Below, piece after piece: positions 37,571 through 45,600 of a stretch of 64,000 bases of DNA. Positions within the stretch are counted from its first letter, which is position 1. Every line of letters starts with the position of its first letter. The translations under genes were made by a program, and so were the position numbers. Origin of the DNA: Qipengyuania pacifica (lineage in GTDB: Bacteria; Pseudomonadota; Alphaproteobacteria; Sphingomonadales; Sphingomonadaceae); assembly GCF_019857205.1 (NCBI RefSeq), contig NZ_JAHWXO010000010.1, forward strand, positions 44,588 through 108,587, written 5' to 3'. The notes under the pieces are model-generated. The model was not told the DNA's origin and did not search any database. It saw only the letters and a program-made list of their open reading frames with translations.

Positions 37571-39169
37571 CTAAAGCAAGATGTCTTTGGGCTTGGCCTT
37601 GCGCAGCCATCCGGCGACCCACATGCGGGTCAGCGTGACGGCGGTGAAGACCGAGGTGAACAAGCCGATGACCAGCACCACCGCAAAGCCGCGCACCGGA
37701 CCGCTGCCGAACAGGAACAGCAGGACACCCGCGATGAAGTTGGTGATGTTGGCATCGTAGATCGCGCGGCTCGCCTCGCGATAACCGGTTTCCACGGCTG
37801 CCACGACACGCCGCCCGCGCTTTCGTTCTTCGCGAATACGCTCGTTGATGAGCACGTTCGCGTCCACCGCGGCGCCGATGGTCAAAACGAAACCGGCGAT
37901 ACCGGGCAAGGTCAGCGTCGTGCTCAGCGCCGCCATGATGCCAAGCAGCATGGCGATGTTGATGACCAGCGCAACCGTCGCATAGACGCCGAAGCGGCCA
38001 TAGCTGGCGATCATCAGCAGGATGACCAGCAAGGACCCGAGCCCCATGGCGAGCATGCCGCGCTGAATCGAATCGGCGCCGAGATCGGGACCGACCGTAC
38101 GTTCTTCGATCACGGCAAGGTCGACCGGCAGTGCGCCCGAACGCAGCGAAATTGCGAGCTGGTTGGCCGTTTCGACCGTGAAGCCGCCCGAGATCTGCGC
38201 CGTGCCGCCACGGATCGGTTCATTGATGTTGGGCGCCGAAAGCACCTTGTCATCGAGAATGATGGCAAAGGGCTTGCCTGCGTTTTCCGTCGTCAGCTTG
38301 GCAAAGCGGCGGCCGCCGTCGCTATCGAACTGGATCGTTACGACCGGTTCGTTGGTCTGGGCATCGAAGCTCTGCTGTGCGCCGGTCAGGCTGTCGCCAC
38401 GGATGCCGCCGAGACGGCGAACGGCGAGCGACGTGCCGGCGAAGTCCGACGTTTCCGAATAAGGGAAGATTTCCGATCCCGGAGGCGCAAGACCCTGTTG
38501 CACATCGCTCGGCAGGGCATTCTGATCGACCAGTTTGAATTCGAGCTTGGCCGTCTGGCCCAGCAGCGCCTTGAGTTCTTCGGGATCCTGCAGGCCCGGA
38601 ACCTGCACCACGATGCGGTCATCGCCCTGACGAATAATGGTCGGCTCGCGCGTGCCGAGTTCGTCGATACGCTTGCGCACCACTTCGGTGGCGCTTTCCA
38701 TCGCATCGCTGACCGCCGTGTTGATCCCTTCCTGCGTAGGCGTAAGGATCATGCGATTGCCGTCTTCGACCGCCATATCCCATTCGCGGACCAGGCCGGT
38801 TCCGTTGATCGACGGCAGCAGAAGTTCGCGCGCGCGATCGATCTGGGAAGGATCGTCCAGCACGAAGCTGAGCCGTCCGTCACGAGTCGAAACGTCGCCG
38901 ATGCGGATCCGCGGTTCGGCGTTGCGCATGGTGTTGCGCACGTTTTCTTCCATGTTGTCGAGGCGCTGCGTGGCTACCTGCGACGCATCCGCTTCCAGCA
39001 GGATGTGGCTACCGCCTGCAAGGTCGAGGCCGAGGTTGACCATCGGGTCGGGCAGGAAGTCGGGCCAGCGTACACTGGTTGCGGACAGCAGCGAGGGCAG
39101 CGCGGCGGCGACGCATAGCAGCGTCACCACCCACAACCAGACTTTACGCCAGGTAGAAAATTCGAGCAT
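37571..39169 (-). CDS. secD: protein translocase subunit SecD
   Basis: 532 aa. TM1 near 10-30, then GLDLAGGSHILLEAD. The P1 head domain is large (about 40-330). The C-terminal RND bundle has GAAVDANVLINERIREERKRG. Order yajC-secD-secF on one strand is the usual operon. Confidence 0.97.
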   Translation of the reverse strand: MLEFSTWRKVWLWVVTLLCVAAALPSLLSATSVRWPDFLPDPMVNLGLDLAGGSHILLEADASQVATQRLDNMEENVRNTMRNAEPRIRIGDVSTRDGRLSFVLDDPSQIDRARELLLPSINGTGLVREWDMAVEDGNRMILTPTQEGINTAVSDAMESATEVVRKRIDELGTREPTIIRQGDDRIVVQVPGLQDPEELKALLGQTAKLEFKLVDQNALPSDVQQGLAPPGSEIFPYSETSDFAGTSLAVRRLGGIRGDSLTGAQQSFDAQTNEPVVTIQFDSDGGRRFAKLTTENAGKPFAIILDDKVLSAPNINEPIRGGTAQISGGFTVETANQLAISLRSGALPVDLAVIEERTVGPDLGADSIQRGMLAMGLGSLLVILLMIASYGRFGVYATVALVINIAMLLGIMAALSTTLTLPGIAGFVLTIGAAVDANVLINERIREERKRGRRVVAAVETGYREASRAIYDANITNFIAGVLLFLFGSGPVRGFAVVLVIGLFTSVFTAVTLTRMWVAGWLRKAKPKDILL

Positions 39170-39187
39170 GGAAGGTTGCGCCCCTGC

Positions 39188-39511
39188 TTAGTCGTTCGCG
39201 GCCGGTGTGCTGCGCGAGGACAGCACTTCACCGATCGTGTTGCGGACCGCCTTGACGGTCATGCCCTTGGCAAGTTCGACATGCACGAAATGCTCGTCCA
39301 CCTTGGTGATCTTGCCGACAAGACCGCCTGCCGTAACCACTTCGTCGCCCTTGGCGAGGCCGGCAACACGTTCGCGGTGCTGCTTCTGCTGGCGCATTTG
39401 CGGACGCAGGATGAGGAACCACAGGATCAGGAGCATGCCGAGCGGCAGCACCCAGCCGGTCCATGCCGGTGCTGCGGAAGCACTTCCGGCGGCGGCGAGA
39501 ATATCGATCAT
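39188..39511 (-). CDS. yajC: preprotein translocase subunit YajC
   Basis: 107 aa from ATG 39511; a longer open frame to 39646 is not family-like. One TM helix (WTGWVLPLGMLLILWFLILR) precedes PQMRQQKQHRERVAGLAKGD and VVTAGGLVGKITKVDEHF. YajC associates with SecDF. It starts the operon. Confidence 0.95.
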   Translation of the reverse strand: MIDILAAAGSASAAPAWTGWVLPLGMLLILWFLILRPQMRQQKQHRERVAGLAKGDEVVTAGGLVGKITKVDEHFVHVELAKGMTVKAVRNTIGEVLSSRSTPAAND

Positions 39512-39713
39512 CGAAGGTATACCTGTAGGAAATTGCAGTATCTGTCGGGTCCGCAATTGGGTGACGCCTGCCCGCTGTTCAAGCGGTCGGGCACCTTCCA
39601 TATGCGGAAGTGCGGCGCGGTTAGCAGTATTGCGGTGCCGGGGCAACGAATTGGCGGCGAAGTACGCTTGCCATGCACAGACACGGGCCCTATAGGGCCG
39701 CCTCCACTGGTTT

Positions 39714-39790
39714 CGGGATGTAGCGCAGCCTGGTAGCGCACCATACTGGGGGTGTGGGGGTCGCTGGTTCGAATCCAGTCATCCCGACCA
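39714..39790 (+). tRNA. tRNA-Pro (GGG)
   Basis: 77 nt. Acceptor CGGGATG pairs with CATCCCG, then A and encoded CCA. Anticodon stem CCATA/TGTGG holds loop CTGGGGG, giving GGG. T loop TTCGAAT. A tRNA 3' end is a common integration site, and the DUF11 gene cluster begins 269 bp downstream. Confidence 0.95.
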
Positions 39791-40058
39791 GTGGTTTCCC
39801 CCCTTTCACGATCATTTCATGCAGCGCTTCAAGTGCGTCCGGCCATACCGCCACCCCGGTATCGGCGCGGGTCTTTGCGCGGCTGTATTCCGAAGCAGCC
39901 GGTCTAGCCAACGGATGCGCGCGCGCCCAATCGCACGATATGTTAAGCGGGTGGTGCGAATGTAAGGATCGCGTTTACCATCGCGTCGCGCGGCAAGCTT
40001 ACGCAAAAACGCGTATGTTTTAACGGTTCCATTACCACTTTCCCTTAACTTCTGGCGC
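39791..40058. other. 268-bp region between tRNA-Pro and the DUF11 gene cluster
   Basis: No gene can be supported. The right part must hold the promoter of the cluster, including two TTAAC motifs (40020-40024 and 40045-40049) and an AT-rich stretch. A minus-strand open frame covering the left part (to 39911) runs through the tRNA and is not credible as it stands, but could be a worn remnant. Confidence 0.4.
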
Positions 40059-41033
40059 ATGACAAAAGCGCCATTCCGCCTCGCCCTCGCGCCGCTGGCC
40101 ATCGCGGCAGCCCTGATCACGACGCCTGCACATGCCGGCGGCGTGAAGGCCGGGACACTGATCGAGAACACCGCGAGCGCCACCTATGACGGTGGTGCAG
40201 GTCCGGTGACGATCCCTTCCAACACCATCACGGTAAAGGTCGACGAACTGCTCGACGTGACGGTCACGTCACGCGATTCCGGACCCGTTTCGGCCGCTCC
40301 GGGATCGGCGGTCCTGACTTTCGAACTGACCAACACGGGCAACGGGCCCGAGGCTTATACGTTTACCGCCAACCCCGCCGTGGCGGGCAACGACTTCGAC
40401 ACCACGGTCAATGGCATAGCGGTCGATACGAATGGCAACGGGGTGTACGACCCGGGCGTCGATCAAATGCTGACAGGGCCTGCCACGACAGCGGCAATCG
40501 CTGCCGATGCGAGCCTGACCGTCTTCGTCGTCGTAACCATTCCGGGCGGAGTTGCCGATGGCGACCAGAGCGATGTGAGCCTGCTTGCCGAAGCGGTGAC
40601 CGGGACCGGGGCACCGGGCACGGCGTTCGCAGGCCAGGGTGCCGGCGGCGGCAACGCCATCGTCGGCTCAACCGGGGCCAATGCCACTGCGACCGGATCG
40701 TTGAGCGTCGGCATCACCGATGTGGACCTTATCAAATCCGCAACTGTGCGCGATCCGTTCGGCGGTACCGGCATCGTGCCGGGCGCAACCATCACCTACG
40801 CGATCCGGGCCGAAGTGAGAGGCAGCGGGTCGGTTTCCGACCTTGTCGTCACCGACGCTGCACCCGCCGACACCACCTACGTTGCAGGTTCGCTGAAACT
40901 CGACGGGGCCACCCTCACCGACGCTGCCGACGCAGATGCCGGGCGCTCCGGCACGAGCGGAATTTCGGTCGATCTCGGGACCGTATCGGGCGGATCGAGC
41001 CATATTGTGACATTCCAGGTTACCATAGATTGA
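40059..41033 (+). CDS. exported DUF11-like protein (cluster gene A)
   Basis: 324 aa, unknown function. Signal peptide ends PAHA (26/27). Residues 30-70 form a module AGTLIENTASATYDGG then SNTITVKVDELLDV that recurs in genes C and D. DTNGNGVYDPGVD (123-135) looks like an EF-hand or dockerin-type calcium loop. Residues 224-324 are a DUF11-like beta-sandwich (IKSATVRDP, VPGATITYAI) ending FQVTID, the same ending as gene C (FRVTID). No membrane helix or barrel. Gene B follows after 31 bp. The protein is likely periplasmic or surface bound, structural rather than enzymatic. Confidence 0.75.
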   Translation: MTKAPFRLALAPLAIAAALITTPAHAGGVKAGTLIENTASATYDGGAGPVTIPSNTITVKVDELLDVTVTSRDSGPVSAAPGSAVLTFELTNTGNGPEAYTFTANPAVAGNDFDTTVNGIAVDTNGNGVYDPGVDQMLTGPATTAAIAADASLTVFVVVTIPGGVADGDQSDVSLLAEAVTGTGAPGTAFAGQGAGGGNAIVGSTGANATATGSLSVGITDVDLIKSATVRDPFGGTGIVPGATITYAIRAEVRGSGSVSDLVVTDAAPADTTYVAGSLKLDGATLTDAADADAGRSGTSGISVDLGTVSGGSSHIVTFQVTID

Positions 41034-41064
41034 TACTTAGCATTCGATCATAAAGGTCTGATTT

Positions 41065-41541
41065 ATGCGTATTTTCCTCATATTATTCATATCAATTCTA
41101 GCAACGGCGGCGGGCACTGCTCCGCTGTCCGCGCAGGATCAGGCGATATCGCTATCAGGCAGCGTGATGCATGAAACGGTCTCACTCGACGCGTCCGGCA
41201 AAGAAGTTACCGAGCTGGTCGAGCCCAACACGATCATCCCGGGCGATCGGCTGATCTTCGGGACAGACTACAACAATGGCAGCGACGAAGCGGTCGATAA
41301 CTTCGTCGTCACCAATCCGTTGCCGCCGGCAGTACGCCTGGCGCCGGATGCCGACACCACGCTGATCGTATCGGTCGACGGCGGCAAGAGCTTCGGCACG
41401 CTTTCGCAGCTGTCCGTCATGGCCGAGGACGGCGGCTCCCGTCCGGCAGATCAGGCCGATGTCACTCATGTCCGCTGGACACTCCCGTCGGTAGCACCGG
41501 GGGAAAGCGGGCGTCTCGAATATCCAGCCATCATCCGCTGA
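41065..41541 (+). CDS. exported single-domain DUF11-like protein (cluster gene B)
   Basis: 158 aa, unknown function. Signal peptide MRIFLILFISILATAAGTAP with cleavage near LSAQ. The mature protein is one beta-sandwich: VEPNTIIPGDRLIFGTDYNN, VVTNPLPPAVRLAP, VSVDGGKSFG, then DVTHVRWTLPSVAPGESGRL and EYPAIIR. The DGG...V-x-W/F...G-R pattern is like the last 60 residues of gene E. It has no other domain, so it may be a cap or connector subunit. It lies 31 bp after gene A and 71 bp before gene C. Confidence 0.72.
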   Translation: MRIFLILFISILATAAGTAPLSAQDQAISLSGSVMHETVSLDASGKEVTELVEPNTIIPGDRLIFGTDYNNGSDEAVDNFVVTNPLPPAVRLAPDADTTLIVSVDGGKSFGTLSQLSVMAEDGGSRPADQADVTHVRWTLPSVAPGESGRLEYPAIIR

Positions 41542-41612
41542 CCGGCGGACGATAACCGCCACACCTTGCGGGCGGACAGGGGAATGCAGGGTACATCAGA
41601 AGGAAGAGTAGA

Positions 41613-42668
41613 ATGAAACGCAGCAAGCAATTGCTGGGGGCAGTGAGCACGATTGCGCTCATTGCATTCAGCGCCAGCCCCGCTCTGGCGGGGGGGAGTA
41701 CCGCGGGCAGTTCGATCACGAACAATGTCTCCGTCAGTTTCGACGTGGGCGGTGTGACACAGACGGCCGTAACCGCATCCAATACCTTTACGGTCGATCG
41801 CAAGATCGACGTGCTGGTGGACTTTGCCGGAACAGCCGCAACGTCGGTCGCCCCGGGGGCTCAGAACCAGGTTCTCGCGTTCGACGTGACGAACCTGTCG
41901 AACGCCGTCATCGACATCCGGCTGGCTGCAGCGCTCAATGCGGGCAACGCCGCCAATATCGCCAATTTCGAAGTCTATCGCGACACCAATGGCGACCGTA
42001 GCCTGAGCGCCGCCGAGCTGGCCGCAGGCCCGATCACCTATCTCGACGAAGTCGCTGCCGACGGAACCGTCGCCGTGATTGTCATCGCCGACATCGGCCT
42101 TGGTGCAGTCAACGGTAACGAATTCGACGTCGTGTTGACCGGCACCGCCCGCGAAGGCGGCACCGCCGGGACGCAGGGCGTGGCCATCACTCAGACGGCC
42201 GGGGCCAATACGGCAGGCGTCGACACCGTCTTCACCGATGGGGCGGGCACCACCGACGCGGCGCGCGACGGAGCCTATTCCGATGTCGGCAAATACGTCG
42301 TTGCCGGCGCGACCATGTCGGTCAGCAAGACCAGCCGCATCGTCAGCGACCCCGTAAACGGGCCGACCAATCCCAAGGCAATTCCGGGCGCCACGATCGA
42401 ATATTGCATCGTCGTGTCGAACGCGGCCGGAGGGGCGACGGGCACGAATATCGATGTGAACGACGATCTGCCGGCTGATGTGTCCTATTTGACCGCATTC
42501 GGTATCTTCGTGGATGGCAATGCCAGCTGCGCCAGCGGCACACGGGGCGATAATCTGCCCACGCCGACGGCCAGCTACATTAGCGGTACGCACGAGATCA
42601 CCGCGGACCTCAGCAACATCGCCCCTTCGCAATCGCGCTCGGTCTATTTCCGCGTCACGATCGACTGA
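41613..42668 (+). CDS. exported DUF11-like protein (cluster gene C)
   Basis: 351 aa, paralogue of gene A. Signal peptide ends PALA (26/27). N-terminal module AGSSITNNVSVSFDVGG then SNTFTVDRKIDVLVD (31-70) parallels genes A and D. DTNGDRSLSAAEL (124-136) is a calcium-loop candidate with Asp, Asn, Asp and a closing Glu. The C-terminal DUF11-like domain (235-351) opens with SKTSRIVSDPVNGPTNPKAI followed by PGATIEY, nearly repeated in gene E, and ends FRVTID as in gene A (FQVTID). GGAAG precedes the ATG. Gene D begins 22 bp later. Confidence 0.75.
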   Translation: MKRSKQLLGAVSTIALIAFSASPALAGGSTAGSSITNNVSVSFDVGGVTQTAVTASNTFTVDRKIDVLVDFAGTAATSVAPGAQNQVLAFDVTNLSNAVIDIRLAAALNAGNAANIANFEVYRDTNGDRSLSAAELAAGPITYLDEVAADGTVAVIVIADIGLGAVNGNEFDVVLTGTAREGGTAGTQGVAITQTAGANTAGVDTVFTDGAGTTDAARDGAYSDVGKYVVAGATMSVSKTSRIVSDPVNGPTNPKAIPGATIEYCIVVSNAAGGATGTNIDVNDDLPADVSYLTAFGIFVDGNASCASGTRGDNLPTPTASYISGTHEITADLSNIAPSQSRSVYFRVTID

Positions 42669-42690
42669 TCGCCAGCGCGACTTCCAATCA

Positions 42691-45600
42691 ATGCGTTTCC
42701 GCTTTCCCTTCCGGCTTCTGGCAGCAGCGCTCCTTGCAGCGCTGCTGTCGGTCGTCGTGTCCGGAGAAGCCGTTCACGCACAGACGATCGACAATATTGC
42801 CCATACAAAATGGGTGTTTGGCGGCGATACCTACGAAACAACATCCAATACGGTATCGGTCGATGTGGACCGATCGAAACCGGTTATCACCGTTTACCGG
42901 CCGACCACGGGATCGGGTACCGGCATATCCTATCGCGCACCACGCTGCGATACCGCGTCGATCGCATCGGCCAAGGTTGCACAGCAAGCTGGCAATACCG
43001 ATGCCGAGCTGATTTCCGCCATCGTCGAGACTTCCGACAAGGTTTCTCCGGGCGGTTCCATTCTTTTCGACGTGCTGGTTCCGGTGGCGAATATCGATCC
43101 GAGGATAGTGGATTCGGTAGATGTCCAGGTAATCAGCAGTGCCGGGGACAGCGAACGCCTGACCATTTTCGAGACCGGCGAGAATACGGGCCATTTCATC
43201 GGCCGCATCCTCACACACCATGTTCCCCCTTCCCCGTCGGCCACGGACTGCCGGCTGGGGGTGAAGGATGGCGGTACGGTGGAAATCGAGATCCATGCGC
43301 GGGGGAGCGCGGTCATCGTTGCAACGGCGACGGTTGACGTGCTGGCGGACCCTTTCGGCGTAGTGTTCGACAGCGAAACCGGCGAAGAGATCAGCGGCGC
43401 ACGCGTGACGCTGATCGATGCGGCGACCGGCCAGCCCGCCACGGTCTTCGCCGAGGATGGGATAACCCGCTGGCCTTCTACCGTTATCAGCGGGCAGGCG
43501 ATTACGGATGCGGCAGGCAATACATATCAGATTGGCCCCGGCGAATACTGGTTCCCCCTCACCGCGCTGGGGAGCTATCGCGTCCTGGTCGAGCCACCAG
43601 ACATGTATACCGCCCCCTCGGTTGCGACCCCGGCGCAGCTTCAGCAGCTTGTGCGCGAGGATGGCAGCACCTTCGTCATAGTCGATGGCTCCTTCGGGGA
43701 CAGGTTCGTCCTTGTCGACCAGGTTCCCCGCCGTATCGACATTCCGCTCGATTGGTCGGGCGGCGCAGTGACGGTCGCGAAAACAGCGTCGCGCGACCGC
43801 GCCGAGCCGGGCGATGCGCTCTTCTATGCGATCACAGTGCAGAACCCCGACGCTTCGCGCGTGAAGCGCAATGTCGTGCTTGTCGACACCCCGTCACGCT
43901 GGTTGAGGTTCCGCCGCGACTCGGTGCGGGTCGACGGCGAGAGTGTCGAGGACGCAGTGCAGTTCTCGGCAGATGGGAGCGAGTTACGGATCGAACTGGG
44001 CGACATCGCCGGCGGTGCTACGCGCCGCGTTACCTACGCCATGACCGTGCGCCCCGATGCGCCGCCGGGCGATGCCGAAAATCGCGCTGTGGCGATCGAC
44101 TCGCTCGGGCGGGAAATCATTGCCGGCACCAGTGTCGAAATCGAACGCGAGGCAATTGCCAGCCGGATGACCATCATCGGGCGCGTGACTGCAGGCGATT
44201 GTTCGCTCATCGATTCTCGGCGCGGCATTCCGGGCGTGCGTGTCATGCTCGAAGACGGCAGCTTTGCAATGACCGACAGCGAGGGGCGCTATCACTTCGA
44301 AGGCGTCGTGCCGGGCACGCACGTGGTTCAGGCTTCCCGCATGACGCTGCCCGAAGGCGGCGAATTCGTGAATTGTCATCGCGACACGCGCAACGCGGGC
44401 AGCGCAACGTCGCGCTTCGCCATTGGACAGGGCGGATCGCTTGTCGTCGCAGATTTCCATGCGCGCCTGCCTGAAAACGCCCTCCCTTCGACAGTCGAGA
44501 AGGTCGTCGAGACAGGCGAGGGCGAAGCGGACGCGGAGCGCGAAGGCGACGCCGTGCGTGAAGCAAACAGCCCGGCGACCGACTGGATCGCCCTGGGCGA
44601 TGGCCCCGATGGCTGGCTGACCCCCGAAATCGGTCACAATCCACGTGCCCCGGCTATTCGTGTCGCGATCCGGCACCGCAAGGGACAGAAAATCGCGCTT
44701 CGTGTCGACGGCCAGCCTGTAAGCGGCCTCAACTTCGAAGGCACCCGCGAGGCAGAGGCTGGCAAATACGCTGTAAGCCAGTGGCGCGGCATTCCGCTGA
44801 AGCACGAACGCACGATGTTGAGCGCAGACATCATAAACAGCTTCGGCGAAATCAACGAGACGATCGAGCGCGAGGTCTTCTTCACCACCGCTCCCGCGAA
44901 AGTCGAACTGGTGCCCGAGCTGTCGAATTTTGTGGCTGACGGGCGTACACGGCCCGTGGTTGCCGTGCGCGTGCTCGATCGCAACAACCGGCCTTTGCGC
45001 GAAGGCGTGGCCGGCGAGTTTACGCTCAGCGCCCCCTATCAGAGCGCCGAACAGATCGAACGCCAGCAGCTCGATCAACTGACCGGTCTCGAAGCGAGCT
45101 CGGCCCGCTGGGTCGTCGGCGGCACTGACGGGATTGCGCTGATCGAACTGGCCCCGACCATGGTGAGCGGCTCGGTCCGGCTCGACTTCCGGTTCGACGA
45201 TGGCGAAATCGTACGTGAACAGGAACTCGAGACATGGATCGTGCCCGGCGACATCGAATGGACGGTGATCGGTCTCGCCGAAGGTTCTGTGGGCGCCCGG
45301 ACCGTTGCCGAGAATATGGAACGCGCCGGCCGCTTCGACAGCGATCTTGGCGACGAAGCACGCGTGGCCCTCTATGCCAAGGGCCGTGTGCTCGGGAAAT
45401 ATCTCGTCACCCTCGCCTATGACAGCGCGAAGCAGGCCGAAGACCAGCGTGTGCTCGGTACGCTTGATCCGCACGCCTATTACACGGTGTTCGGCGATGC
45501 TTCGACCCGCCGCTTCGACGCGGCATCGCGTGAGAAGCTCTATCTGCGGGTGGAGACGGCCACGTTCTATGCGCTTTACGGCGATTTCGAAACCGGCTTC

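Noticed and set aside
37430..39118. 562-codon plus-strand open frame opposite secD
   Set aside because: Antisense shadow of secD.
39690..39911. Minus-strand frame containing [13 protein letters not shown]
   Set aside because: This is the well-known spurious translation of the reverse strand of a tRNA gene (tRNA-Pro). The rest of the frame shows no family signature.
40020..40049. TTAA-N7-ATTA and a second TTAAC before gene A as a CtrA site
   Set aside because: Two mismatches to TTAA-N7-TTAA in the second half-site and wrong spacing to the other TTAAC; too weak to claim.
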